From NCBI GenBank assembly GCA_017651185.1, contig JAGCDJ010000031.1:68631-132630 (forward strand): a stretch of DNA of 64,000 bases, in the 5' to 3' direction. This DNA is from Bacteroidales bacterium (GTDB lineage: Bacteria; Bacteroidota; Bacteroidia; Bacteroidales; ML635J-15). This document shows positions 38,277 to 47,135 of this stretch, piece after piece. How positions within the stretch are numbered: the stretch's first letter is position 1; each line of letters begins with the position of its first letter. The position numbers and the translations under genes are program-made. Below the pieces are notes generated by a model, which was not told the origin of the DNA, ran no database searches, and was given only the letters and a program-made list of their open reading frames with translations.

Positions 38277-40720
38277 TATTCGTCAAGTTTTTTAGCGTTC
38301 TTTACCTTTTTGTCAGTAATGGCAAGTTTGAATACATCGGAAACATTGTCAACATAATGGAATTCAACTCCTTCGAGGTAAACTGGCTTTATGTCGTTGA
38401 TGTCTTTTTCGTTCTCGCGCGAAAGTATGATTTCGGTGATTCCTGCGCGTTTTGCTGCAAGTATCTTTTCCTTGATTCCACCTACTGGCAGAACTTTTCC
38501 ACGAAGTGTGATTTCGCCAGTCATTGCAATGTGCGACTTCACTTTGCGCTGCGTGTATGCCGATGCTATTGCTGTTGCCATTGTGATACCAGCTGATGGA
38601 CCGTCCTTTGGAATTGCACCTTCGGGCACATGCAGGTGGATGTTCCACTTGTTGAAGACTTCAGGTTTAATGCCAAGTACATCGGCATGGGCTTTTACAT
38701 ATTCCATAGCCAGTTTTGCCGATTCCTTCATCACATCGCCGAGGTTGCCCGTGAGCGTCATCTTGCCGTCACCAGCCGAAAGACTTGTTTCGATGTATAG
38801 GATTTCACCGCCTACGGCTGTCCATGCAAGACCTGTGACCACGCCTGCATATTCCTGCTCTTCGTACATGTCGCGGTGGAATAGGGGCTTGCCGATGAAT
38901 GTTTCAAGGTTTTCGGCAGTAATAATCTTGGGGTATTTTTCGTCCATTCCGATGGCTTTTGCAAGACGGCGAGCCAGTTTTGCAATCTGTTTGTCGAGGG
39001 AGCGAACTCCCGATTCACGGGTGTAGTCCTCGATAATCTTCAGTACTGCAGAATCGTCAACCTTAATTTTGTACTTCTTGATTCCGTGGTTGTCAAATTC
39101 CTTTGGAATAAGGTGACGCTTTGCAATTTCCATCTTTTCCTCGGTAATGTAGCCGCTGATTTCAATCATCTCCATTCTATCGCGCAAAGCGGGATTTATG
39201 GTCGAAATGTTGTTTGCTGTGGCTATGAACATTACCTTCGACAAGTCGTACTCTTGGTCAATGAAATTGTCATGGAATTCAGTATTCTGTTCAGGGTCAA
39301 GTACTTCTAGCAATGCCGATGAGGGGTCGCCCTTGTAGTCGTTACCAACCTTGTCGATTTCATCAAGGATGAACACTGGGTTTGATGATTTTGCCTTGTT
39401 GATGTTTTGCAAAATTCTTCCTGGCATTGCACCAATATATGTACGGCGATGTCCGCGAATTTCGGATTCGTCGTGCAAACCGCCAAGTGACATTCTGACA
39501 TATTTTCTGCCAAGTGCGTCAGCAATGCTTTTGCCAAGTGATGTCTTGCCGACACCTGGAGGTCCATATAGGCAGAGAATCGGGGACTTCAAATCGCCTT
39601 TAAGTTTCAGAACAGCAAGATGTTCTAGTATGCGGTCTTTAACTTCATCCAGTCCAAAGTGGTCACGGTCAAGGACTTTCTGTGCATGTTTCAGGTTGAA
39701 GTTGTCCTTTGTGTACTCGTTCCACGGCAAATCGACAAACACATGAACATAGTTCATCTGCACCGAAAATTCTGCCGACATAGGGTTCAACTGTTCAAGT
39801 TTTTTCAGTTCTGCTTCAAAGACTTCGGCGATTTCCTTGCTCCATTTTTTCTTATTGCCTTTTTCGCGCAGTTCGGCAATTTCCTTCTCGTAAGGAGAAC
39901 CGCCAAGTTCTTCCTGTATGGTTTTAATTTGCTGATTAAGAAGGTATTCGCGCTGCTGTTTGTCCATATCCTTCTTTACCTTGCCTTGAATTTCGTTCTT
40001 GAGGTCAAGGAACTGCTTTTGCTCGTTGAGCATACGAAGAAGATTTATCGCTCTCTGTTTCAAGTCGTTGATTTCAAGTAGCGACTGCTTTTCATCGTTT
40101 GTGCAGTTGCAGTTTGTTGCAATGTAGTTTACAAGGAAAGTGGAATTGTCAATGTTTTTTAACGCAAAAGCCAATTCGCCCGGAGCGTTTTGCGACATAC
40201 GGACAATCTTTATGGAAATGTCTTTTATTGAGGATATTATGGCATCCATATCGTTGTCGTTGCGAATTTCGGGCGATTCCTTCAAATAGCGCACCCTTGC
40301 ATTGAAATATGGGTCATCGCTTGTGTATTCCAGAACCTCAAACCTTGATTTTCCTTGGATTATAACAGAAATGGTGTTGTCAGGCATTTCTATAACCTTC
40401 AAGATTTCTGCTACTGTGCCGACATTGTGCAGGTCGGAGTATTTCGGATCTTCCACCTCCGCGTCAATTTGCGACAATGCACCAAATATCCTTGTGGTTT
40501 TCTGTATGTTACGTATTAGTTTGAAAGATTTCTCCCTGCCTATGTTTATGGGCAACACAACTCCTGGAAATAGCACCGAGTTCCTAAGTGGAAGTATCGG
40601 TATAAATTCAGGAAAGTCCTTTAAATCATCAGTTTTCTTTATCACATCCGTAAAAATAGGAATAATGCTTTCGCTTTCTTCCATATCGGACATCAATTTG
40701 TAGTCGTCAAATTTGTTCAT
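38276..40720 (-). CDS. lon: ATP-dependent protease Lon
   Basis: The 814-residue cytosolic protease degrades misfolded and regulatory proteins. An N-terminal LON substrate-binding domain (about 38-240; PILPLRNSVLFPGV) is followed by a helical linker with LNQQIKTIQEELG. The AAA+ module has Walker A GPPGVGKTSLGKS and Walker B PVFILDEIDKVG. The C-terminal protease domain carries the Ser/Lys dyad in PKDGPSAGITMATA and in GGIKEKILAAKRAG. Length fits Bacteroidota Lon. It is the first gene of a packed unit with the U32 and methyltransferase genes, with one-base overlaps. Its leader is about 65 nt from a consensus -7 element at 40791-40798. No CIRCE-like or other heat-shock operator is seen. Confidence 0.97.
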   Translation of the reverse strand: MNKFDDYKLMSDMEESESIIPIFTDVIKKTDDLKDFPEFIPILPLRNSVLFPGVVLPINIGREKSFKLIRNIQKTTRIFGALSQIDAEVEDPKYSDLHNVGTVAEILKVIEMPDNTISVIIQGKSRFEVLEYTSDDPYFNARVRYLKESPEIRNDNDMDAIISSIKDISIKIVRMSQNAPGELAFALKNIDNSTFLVNYIATNCNCTNDEKQSLLEINDLKQRAINLLRMLNEQKQFLDLKNEIQGKVKKDMDKQQREYLLNQQIKTIQEELGGSPYEKEIAELREKGNKKKWSKEIAEVFEAELKKLEQLNPMSAEFSVQMNYVHVFVDLPWNEYTKDNFNLKHAQKVLDRDHFGLDEVKDRILEHLAVLKLKGDLKSPILCLYGPPGVGKTSLGKSIADALGRKYVRMSLGGLHDESEIRGHRRTYIGAMPGRILQNINKAKSSNPVFILDEIDKVGNDYKGDPSSALLEVLDPEQNTEFHDNFIDQEYDLSKVMFIATANNISTINPALRDRMEMIEISGYITEEKMEIAKRHLIPKEFDNHGIKKYKIKVDDSAVLKIIEDYTRESGVRSLDKQIAKLARRLAKAIGMDEKYPKIITAENLETFIGKPLFHRDMYEEQEYAGVVTGLAWTAVGGEILYIETSLSAGDGKMTLTGNLGDVMKESAKLAMEYVKAHADVLGIKPEVFNKWNIHLHVPEGAIPKDGPSAGITMATAIASAYTQRKVKSHIAMTGEITLRGKVLPVGGIKEKILAAKRAGITEIILSRENEKDINDIKPVYLEGVEFHYVDNVSDVFKLAITDKKVKNAKKLDE

Positions 40721-40790
40721 AAAAAATATGTCAAAATGGCACTTAATTCTTAATTTTTAATCACGCACCCTATATGCGCAATCCGTGTGC

Positions 40791-40798
40791 CAAAGATA
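40791..40798 (-). promoter_or_regulatory. -7 element of the lon operon
   Basis: The minus strand reads TATCTTTG, a full consensus -7 element, about 70 nt before the lon start codon. I see no TTTG at the expected -33 position. Confidence 0.55.
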
Positions 40799-40846
40799 AT
40801 GAATTTTACGATTTATAAAGTATGATTTATGATTGGAGATTTTGAA

Positions 40847-41950
40847 TCATTGAATCTTCTCGATTCTTTGTTCTTCTGATATTTCCACAAATGTTGGAAT
40901 AGTTTTTATTCCGTAGAGTTTTGCAGTTATACTTTCCCAAGATTTGAAGTCGCATAGATTTGTTGCGTTGCCTAACTTGTGGAATTTTATTGCCTGAAGC
41001 CATTGTTCGCGATTGGTGTCTAGGGAGATAAGAATAATTTGTCGGTCGGTGTTTTCTGCTAAGTATTTTTGTATTGCGGTAACCGATTTTTCCTCCCACG
41101 ATGCCCAGAAGCATAATGTTACCTCTTTACCCTTATAGTTTCCCATACTTATTTTTTCTCTATTTTCGTTGGGAAGAGAAAAGTCTGGTGCGGGAGAGCC
41201 TTCGGATAGGTTCGCATATTGCCTATTCTGTTGTTCCTGCTGTAATTCGAACCGCTTTACTTCCGATTCAAGGTAGCGAGTTTCTTCAAGATTGGGATTG
41301 TGGGCTTTCATTTCATCTAACACATACTTATAGGTTTCGTAGTCGGCTGGAAGTTGCATTATCGGCGTAGTCGAAACATATTGATGCAAAGCAAAATATA
41401 TTATCGGTGACTCGTGATTTTTCTTTATGAAGTCGGTAATGAACTGCTTGTCGCTCTGATATAAACTGTCGGCTATGTGGTTGTTTTTTTCGAGACTCGC
41501 CTTGTCTATTCCGAATTGCTGGCTAACCGTACTTCGCAATTCCTCGACCTTTTGGGTGCTTTCTATCATTCTGACATTTAGTCGCTTCAGTTCTTCGCAA
41601 TCGGTTGTGCCGGATATTGAATAGTCGGTTATATTGTTGAAGTCTGCTGATAATGAAATGCTTTCTCCATTGACTGCGCAAATATGGATTGGTGTAGCAT
41701 TGTTTATTCTAAGTCTGTACAAATGTCGTATGCTGTCGTTGTGGGTAAATGTGAATTTTCCGCTGAATCCAGCATTTGCGTTTGCAACAGTATCGATTTT
41801 TATGGGAGAAAGTTTTTCCAGTACAATGTTGCAATTTTGACAGTTGGAAATTTTTCCTTCTATTGTAAAACCATTGTCATTTTTGCAGGAATTGCATAAC
41901 AAAACACTTATTATCAGTGCGATAATAATTTCAAATCTTGTTGTTTTCAT
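40847..41950 (-). CDS. Lipoprotein with DUF4369-like and cysteine-less thioredoxin-fold domains
   Basis: The 367-residue protein has an N-terminal hydrophobic segment ending in LLCNSC (about 17-22), a probable lipoprotein signal. Residues about 25-125 resemble the DUF4369 domain common in front of TlpA-type proteins (FTIEGKISNCQNCNIVLEKL). The C-terminal ~115 residues form a TlpA/AhpC-like redoxin (GSPAPDFSLPNENREKISM, then CFWASWEEKS). At the active site where WCxxC is expected it reads WEEKS, so both redox cysteines are absent (about E286 and S289). The cis-proline region TIPTF is kept. It is therefore probably a non-redox, ligand- or partner-binding relative. It starts 4 nt after tonB, as the last gene of the exbB-exbD-tonB unit. 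Confidence 0.85.
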   Translation of the reverse strand: MKTTRFEIIIALIISVLLCNSCKNDNGFTIEGKISNCQNCNIVLEKLSPIKIDTVANANAGFSGKFTFTHNDSIRHLYRLRINNATPIHICAVNGESISLSADFNNITDYSISGTTDCEELKRLNVRMIESTQKVEELRSTVSQQFGIDKASLEKNNHIADSLYQSDKQFITDFIKKNHESPIIYFALHQYVSTTPIMQLPADYETYKYVLDEMKAHNPNLEETRYLESEVKRFELQQEQQNRQYANLSEGSPAPDFSLPNENREKISMGNYKGKEVTLCFWASWEEKSVTAIQKYLAENTDRQIILISLDTNREQWLQAIKFHKLGNATNLCDFKSWESITAKLYGIKTIPTFVEISEEQRIEKIQ

Positions 41951-41954
41951 TGGA

Positions 41955-42731
41955 TTACTTCAGTTTAAATTCAACTGTGACAATTCCTGTCTGCGTACCG
42001 CTTCCTGGTTTGGCTTCGTATTTCCATTGCTTAACGGCTTTGATTGCGAAAGGTACGCACTCGCTGCATGTTGTTCCGCTTGCGGGTTCTGCAGTTTCTA
42101 CAATTCCTTTTTCGTTGACGGTTATCTTGAGTTTTACTGTTCCAGTCATATTGTCCTTGTTTTCGGGCAATACCTTGGTAACCTTGCGGTTGCCTATGCT
42201 TCCGCCTATACCGCCGGGACCATCTCCGCTTCCGCCGCCCGAACCGTTACCGCCTCCCCAGCCGGGGTTGCCACTGCCCGAACCGCTTCCGCCATTTCCA
42301 GAAGCATTTCCACCAGCAAGACCACCGAAGTTTACACGGCCTTCGGCTCTTGAAGTCGGGGTTGGTTCTACATTTTCAGTTGTTTCGCTTTTACTATCAT
42401 TACCTGATGGGAGGGGCGCAGCATCCTCGAAGGCCTGAGATTCGACGCTGGGATTTGAGTTTGAGTTTGAATTTGAGTTTTGTGTAGAGGTATTTTGATT
42501 GCTTGTAGTTGCATTAGCGGTCGATGCTCCTGCGTTGGGATTTCCGCCGCCACCTCTGGTATCAAGTAATGTTGACTCCTCTGTAGGAGTTGAAAAGTCT
42601 AATAATATGCATTCCTCCACTAATGGGGGATCCGGCATCTTCAGCCCGCAGAGCAAAAGGAAAAGCAGTACTGCAATAACAAATATTGCCGAACCGATAA
42701 ATGCTTCCTTATGTTGCATGAAATAATTCAT
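41955..42731 (-). CDS. tonB: TonB family energy transducer
   Basis: The 258-residue protein has one N-terminal membrane segment (about 12-29; AIFVIAVLLFLLLCG). A long low-complexity periplasmic linker follows (about 45-170), rich in Asn, Ser and Gly. The C-terminal TonB domain (about 172-258) contains GTVKLKITVNEKGIVE and VKQWKYEAKPGSGTQTGIVTVEFKLK. It passes proton-motive energy from ExbB/ExbD to outer-membrane receptors. The linker is Gly/Asn-rich instead of the Pro/Glu/Lys-rich stretch typical of enterobacterial TonB. It overlaps exbD by one base and is followed by the thioredoxin-fold lipoprotein. Confidence 0.9.
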   Translation of the reverse strand: MNYFMQHKEAFIGSAIFVIAVLLFLLLCGLKMPDPPLVEECILLDFSTPTEESTLLDTRGGGGNPNAGASTANATTSNQNTSTQNSNSNSNSNPSVESQAFEDAAPLPSGNDSKSETTENVEPTPTSRAEGRVNFGGLAGGNASGNGGSGSGSGNPGWGGGNGSGGGSGDGPGGIGGSIGNRKVTKVLPENKDNMTGTVKLKITVNEKGIVETAEPASGTTCSECVPFAIKAVKQWKYEAKPGSGTQTGIVTVEFKLK

Positions 42732-43141
42732 TATTCTCCGGGTTGCGTTGCCAATATAAGTTTGTATTCGTGTTTCTTTGCGATGTTCATTATCTTAACC
42801 ACTTCTTCCATGGGCACCGACTTGTCGACATGCAACGAAACGTATGCTTCATCACTCTTTTCTGCCATTTCCTTTACAAGTGCTGTTTCCAGATTCTCGA
42901 ATGGCATTATGGTTGTGCCGACAGCGTAGGTGTAAGTGCCGTTCTGGTTGTCCTTGATTGATACCGATGCCAACGGACTTGCCTGTGTCTGGTTGTTGCT
43001 CGATGGAAGCAACAGTTTCAGGGCGTTTGGCGCAATCATAGTTGATGTCACCATGAAGAAGATGAGCAGCAGGAACACGATGTCGGTCATTGACGACATG
43101 CTGAATTCCGAACTAATCTTATTTCTCGATCTTAAACTCAT
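42731..43141 (-). CDS. exbD: Biopolymer transport protein ExbD
   Basis: The 136-residue inner-membrane protein has a short cytoplasmic N-terminus, one membrane segment (about 18-38; MTDIVFLLLIFFMVTSTM) with the conserved proton-path aspartate of the family (D in SMTDIVF), and a periplasmic domain. It forms the ion-driven motor with ExbB and acts on TonB. The gene is 11 nt after exbB and overlaps tonB by one base. Confidence 0.93.
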   Translation of the reverse strand: MSLRSRNKISSEFSMSSMTDIVFLLLIFFMVTSTMIAPNALKLLLPSSNNQTQASPLASVSIKDNQNGTYTYAVGTTIMPFENLETALVKEMAEKSDEAYVSLHVDKSVPMEEVVKIMNIAKKHEYKLILATQPGE

Positions 43142-43152
43142 GGTTTGTCAGT

Positions 43153-43848
43153 TTATGCAGGTTCGTTCAATACATCCATAAATTCTGTTGTCTTGGATTC
43201 GAGGTCGTTTACCAAGTTGTTGACCTTTGCAACCAAGATGTTGTATGCGAAGTAGGCGATGATACCTACGAATAGACCACCGACTGTTGTTACAAGTGCC
43301 GTTTCGATACCGCCTGCAAGGTCTTTAATTTCGAGTGCGTTTCCAGCGGCTGCCATCGACGAGAACGACTGAACCATACCGGTTACTGTTCCGAAGAAAC
43401 CAATCATTGGGGCACCACCAGCTATTGTTGCGAGAAGTGCAAGCCCTTTTTCCAACTTAGCGATTTCCTGCTTGCCAACGTTTTCGATTGCCGTGTTGAC
43501 ATCGTTGAGCGGACGACCAATGCGTTGCAGACCTTTTTCAATCATTCTCGAAATAGGACTATTGTTATTGCGGCAACTGTCAATTGCATTATCAATCTTT
43601 CCTTCCTTGATGTAATTCTTGATGTTCTGCATGAATCCGTCTTGGTTCTTGCCTGCCTTCTTCACAGCCAAGTACTTGTCGATAAATATGTATATTGCAA
43701 GCACCGACAAAACTGCGAGAACAATCATTATCCATCCGCCCTGTATTGCCAAGTCCCAGTACGACTGGCTTACAGCACCCTTATCAACAACTTCTGCTGC
43801 GGTTTCACTTGCCGCAACTGCGTTAATCGTGTCATCCAATAGCAACAT
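43153..43848 (-). CDS. exbB: MotA/TolQ/ExbB proton channel protein
   Basis: The 231-residue protein has three membrane segments (about 33-53, 135-160 and 180-205). The family block GLALLATIAGGAPMIGFFGTVTGMV is followed by GGIETALVTTVGGLFVGIIAYFAYN. It is the channel subunit of a Ton- or Tol-type motor. With ExbD and TonB directly downstream, an Ext/ExbB assignment is preferred over TolQ or MotA. It is the first gene of a four-gene unit. Confidence 0.93.
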   Translation of the reverse strand: MLLLDDTINAVAASETAAEVVDKGAVSQSYWDLAIQGGWIMIVLAVLSVLAIYIFIDKYLAVKKAGKNQDGFMQNIKNYIKEGKIDNAIDSCRNNNSPISRMIEKGLQRIGRPLNDVNTAIENVGKQEIAKLEKGLALLATIAGGAPMIGFFGTVTGMVQSFSSMAAAGNALEIKDLAGGIETALVTTVGGLFVGIIAYFAYNILVAKVNNLVNDLESKTTEFMDVLNEPA

Positions 43849-43880
43849 ATTCCTTGCGTTTTTTTATTCTTTATCGAATG

Positions 43881-43907
43881 CAAAAGTATCTCCTAATCCA
43901 TTACAAA
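43881..43907 (-). promoter_or_regulatory. Promoter of the exbB-exbD-tonB unit
   Basis: The minus strand has TACTTTTG (43881-43888) as a full -7 consensus and TTTG (43904-43907) 15 nt upstream, a slightly short spacer. The predicted leader is about 25 nt. Confidence 0.6.
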
Positions 43908-44091
43908 TCCTTTGCGAAACTTGTTTTTATCAACACTTTTATGTTAAATTAACGCATTGCAAGTTTTTTTATTGCGCTGATGATTAAATGATTAAGTATA
44001 AAAAGTTAAGCGCTGGTTTAACTGATTGATTATTAGTGGCATGCTAATTTGTGCTTTTTTGTTTGCAAAAAAACGAATAGTTTTGTCCCCG

Positions 44092-45909
44092 ATGAAAAAC
44101 TTTAAGCGAGGCATATTATATATTGTGTATCTGTTGTTTTGGCTTGTTGCCTTTGAACTGATGCGGGTTTTCTTTATGCTGTTCAATCTGGCCAATGGTT
44201 TTTCGTGCTCGATAGGCGAATTTTTCGGTGCAATGTTGCACGGTTTGCGCATGGATTTGTCGGCAATGGCATATATAGGTATATTTGTTGTGCCTTTTTT
44301 CATTCTCTTTTCATTTATAAAGTCGCAGAAAGCATTCAAGGTGTTCATGGGCGTGCTTACTGGTTTGATGTTGTGCGTGGTTTCGTTGATGGCGGTTGGC
44401 GATGCTGAGGTTTATAGGTCGTGGCAATTCAGGATAGATGCTTCTGTGTTGCAGTATTTTAGCAATCCGGAACTAGTATTTGCATCGACACCAATATTGA
44501 GGATTGTGATTTTGTTGGTGACGGCAATTTTGATTACGGTTGCTCTTTTTTTCTTGTACAGATTGTGTACGCGGAAATTGTACGATGGTTTAGTCCAAGA
44601 AAAGTGCTATTCATTTTTGTTCTTGATTGTTGCGGGCGCGCTTGTGATTCCTGCACGAGGAGGGGTGGGCATAGTGCCTATAAATGCTGGGTCGGTTTAT
44701 TTTTGCGACAATTCGTTCGCCAACCATTCTGCTATAAATGTGTGCTGGAATTTTGGAAGTTATTTCTTTGCCCCTGAATCGGATTTCAGCAAGTTTATAT
44801 ACTATGACGAGGTTGTTGAGATTCCATCAGATACGACAGCAAATCCATTTTGCGGACGGAAGATTTTAAGAGAAAAACCTGAGCAGATTGTATTTGTTCT
44901 TCTTGAAAGTTTTACATGGACAGCAATGTGCTACGACAATCCATCCGAAAGTGTTACTCCAAAGTTGATTTCGTGGCGCGACAAGGGCATTTTCTTCAGC
45001 AACTGTTATGCATCGGGCGACAGAAGTGTGCGCGGTATTGCTTCTGTTTTCAGTGGCACTCCATCTTTGCCCGACTATTCGGTAATTAAGTTTCCAGAGA
45101 AGTCGCAGCAGATGCCTTCGCTTTTACGCAAACTGTCCGACAATGGGTACAAAGATATTTCGTTCTATTATGGCGGAGATGCTAATTTTGCAAACATGAA
45201 TTCGTATTTCTGTCAGAATGGAGTGGAGGTTGTGTCGCAAAACAATTTGCACCTTGATTGCAGAAAAGCATCGTGGGGTTACGATGACGAGTGTATGTTT
45301 GATGAGTTTTTCTCCCATGTCCAGAAGGTGGGTGCGGGTTCTGTTTCCATCCTTTTCACGCTTAACAGTCACGAACCATACGATGTGCCAGTGGCACCAT
45401 ACGGAACGAATGATGAACTTTCGCGTAGCATGAATGGCTATTATTACACCGATTCGTGCCTGAATGTTTTTCTTGAGAATATGCAGCAGTCGCCAGTTGG
45501 GGATAAGACGCTTGTGATTTTGGTGTCCGACCATGGAAAGTTGTTCCGTTCGCAGAACTGGCAAAGTTTGGATAAGAGTCACATCGTTATGCAGTGGTTG
45601 GGTGGCGCTGTCAACGAATCGTTTGTGTGTGATTTGCCTTGCGACCAGGCGGATATTTCGGCAACTTTGCTTTCTGCTTTAGGTGTTGGATATGACGAAT
45701 TTCCGTTCAGCGAAAATATTTTTGGCAAGCATTGCCCGACGGCATTTTCAACATTTGGCCGTGGTTTTTCGTTTGTTAATTCTGCCGAAAGCGTTTGGTA
45801 TGCCGGCGATTCTGATTCTTTTTATCCTGAAAATGTCTCGGATGAGTGTAAACGCAAAACAAAGTCGTATTGCCAGAAAGTGGCAGAGTACTATGCAGGA
45901 CTAAAGTGA
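44092..45909 (+). CDS. LTA synthase-like sulfatase-fold membrane enzyme
   Basis: The protein has 605 residues from the ATG at 44092 (MKNFKRGILYIVYLL). The frame is open to a TTG at 44026 with another ATG at 44041, but a consensus -7 element (TAGTTTTG, 44078-44085) lies between, so I prefer the later start. About five membrane segments occupy the first ~210 residues. The rest is an extracytoplasmic alkaline-phosphatase-fold domain with FVLLESFTWTAM, a nucleophile-region motif GDRSVRGIASVFSG (serine where many homologues have threonine) and the metal-binding ILVSDHGKLF. Family members transfer phosphoglycerol or phosphoethanolamine to glycans or lipids, or act as related transferases. Here the acceptor is unknown. 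It is monocistronic and convergent with the ROK gene. Confidence 0.85.
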   Translation: MKNFKRGILYIVYLLFWLVAFELMRVFFMLFNLANGFSCSIGEFFGAMLHGLRMDLSAMAYIGIFVVPFFILFSFIKSQKAFKVFMGVLTGLMLCVVSLMAVGDAEVYRSWQFRIDASVLQYFSNPELVFASTPILRIVILLVTAILITVALFFLYRLCTRKLYDGLVQEKCYSFLFLIVAGALVIPARGGVGIVPINAGSVYFCDNSFANHSAINVCWNFGSYFFAPESDFSKFIYYDEVVEIPSDTTANPFCGRKILREKPEQIVFVLLESFTWTAMCYDNPSESVTPKLISWRDKGIFFSNCYASGDRSVRGIASVFSGTPSLPDYSVIKFPEKSQQMPSLLRKLSDNGYKDISFYYGGDANFANMNSYFCQNGVEVVSQNNLHLDCRKASWGYDDECMFDEFFSHVQKVGAGSVSILFTLNSHEPYDVPVAPYGTNDELSRSMNGYYYTDSCLNVFLENMQQSPVGDKTLVILVSDHGKLFRSQNWQSLDKSHIVMQWLGGAVNESFVCDLPCDQADISATLLSALGVGYDEFPFSENIFGKHCPTAFSTFGRGFSFVNSAESVWYAGDSDSFYPENVSDECKRKTKSYCQKVAEYYAGLK

Positions 45910-45943
45910 TTGATAATTAATAATTGACAATGGGCAATTTGTA

Positions 45944-45965
45944 GTCTCGCAATGCATTGCGAGAC
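45944..45965. repeat. 22-bp perfect palindrome with CAATGCATTG core
   Basis: GTCTCGCAATG and its exact complement are joined without a loop. The site lies between the convergent LTA-synthase-like and ROK genes. It shares the core GCAATGCATTGC, and a preceding GTAG, with the palindrome at 3224-3255. Confidence 0.8.
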
Positions 45966-45992
45966 ATTCCTTTTTTAGGAACTGGTTTGGCC

Positions 45993-47060
45993 CTATTTTT
46001 TCAGCATTTCCTTTGCAAAGTGGTATGCACCTATATTAATCATCATGCTGGTGTCGAATGATGAAAACAGGTATCCGCACTTTGGTATTGATGAGTATTC
46101 GACAATCTTGTCCGAGAATGGGACTTTTACCATCTTGCTTTCCGGTTTTACGAATTCCGACAGTTGATTTTTGTCGTTAAGGCAGTAGATATTTTGGGTG
46201 ACGCGTGAAATTGTAGCGTAGTTGTGCTTAAGTTCTTTTTCTACGCCGGGAAGTATAAGGTCCCTGGCTTTCGATACACCGCCACCTATTACTACAATTC
46301 CGTCGAAAATTGTAATCATGTTGGCTATAGCGTCGCCCAAACATTCGCCCATGTGGAAATACGCCTTTTTTGCAGCCATCATATCACCTTTTTCCTCGCC
46401 TTTCCCAATGTAGTATATTTCGCGTGGCATTGGTGTGTCTTCGAAAGGAATATTTGCATATTCGGCATAAAATCTTCGTATTGACCGTATTGCTATAAGT
46501 TCTTCGCAACTGCGGTTGTTATCAAGGCGATTCGACATTTTCCATATTTCACAAGCGGTAACATTGTCGCCACTTATGAGCATCTTGTCGTGAACGAAAC
46601 CGCCGCCAAATCCCGAGCCTATCGTGATTCCGACGACATTCCTATATCTTTTCGTGTTGCCTGCCTTTTGAAGTTCTGCGTTTATGAGTGGCAGCGAACC
46701 GGCAAGCGATTCTCCGTAGGCATACAAGTCGCCGTCGTTGTTGATGAAAACAGGCACCTTGAATATTTCCTCAAGCATAGCCTTCAATGGAACTCCACCG
46801 CGGAAACCTTTTAGGTTTTCAGTGTCGCCGATGATGCCCTGACGGTAGTCGGCAGGACCGGGGAACGCAAAACTTATGGCATCTATAGGTCCGTTGGCAA
46901 GTTCTTGCTGTTGCTTGAAACCATCAATCATACCCTTTAGGCATAAGTCCAAATCGTGGCTGTTGGATGGTATTTTATTTGTTTCACCTATGAACTTTCC
47001 GTCCTTTATCGTTGAAAATGCGAATTTGCTTCCGCCTGCATCGAGTGTCAGTACTATCAT
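45993..47060 (-). CDS. ROK family protein (sugar kinase-like)
   Basis: The 355-residue protein starts with the ROK/ASKHA phosphate motif (LTLDAGGSKFAFS). It has the sugar-binding region (VFINNDGDLYAYGES, equivalent to the catalytic-base aspartate of the family), GITIGSGFGGGFV and the adenosine motif GIVVIGGGVSKARD. It has no HTH, so it is kinase-like, not a NagC/XylR repressor. The ROK zinc motif (GxxGCxExxxS with CxCGxxGC) is not recognisable: the equivalent stretch reads NNRSCEELIAIRS with one cysteine. It probably phosphorylates glucose, mannose or an N-acetylhexosamine in the cytosol. Substrate is undetermined. Confidence 0.85.
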   Translation of the reverse strand: MIVLTLDAGGSKFAFSTIKDGKFIGETNKIPSNSHDLDLCLKGMIDGFKQQQELANGPIDAISFAFPGPADYRQGIIGDTENLKGFRGGVPLKAMLEEIFKVPVFINNDGDLYAYGESLAGSLPLINAELQKAGNTKRYRNVVGITIGSGFGGGFVHDKMLISGDNVTACEIWKMSNRLDNNRSCEELIAIRSIRRFYAEYANIPFEDTPMPREIYYIGKGEEKGDMMAAKKAYFHMGECLGDAIANMITIFDGIVVIGGGVSKARDLILPGVEKELKHNYATISRVTQNIYCLNDKNQLSEFVKPESKMVKVPFSDKIVEYSSIPKCGYLFSSFDTSMMINIGAYHFAKEMLKK

Positions 47061-47087
47061 GGTCCTGCCGTTTTAAATTAGACAATA

Positions 47088-47118
47088 CAAAAGTAGTTTT
47101 TTGACTTGAAACAAGCAA
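47088..47118 (-). promoter_or_regulatory. Promoter of the ROK gene
   Basis: The minus strand shows TTG (47116-47118), a 20-nt spacer and TACTTTTG (47088-47095). The leader would be about 20 nt. Confidence 0.65.
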
Positions 47119-47135
47119 GATTTTGTTGCGAAATC

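Noticed and set aside
44026..44091. Longer N-terminus of the LTA-synthase-like protein from a TTG
   Set aside because: A consensus -7 element lies inside this stretch. The possibility of the ATG at 44041 remains, but it is less likely.
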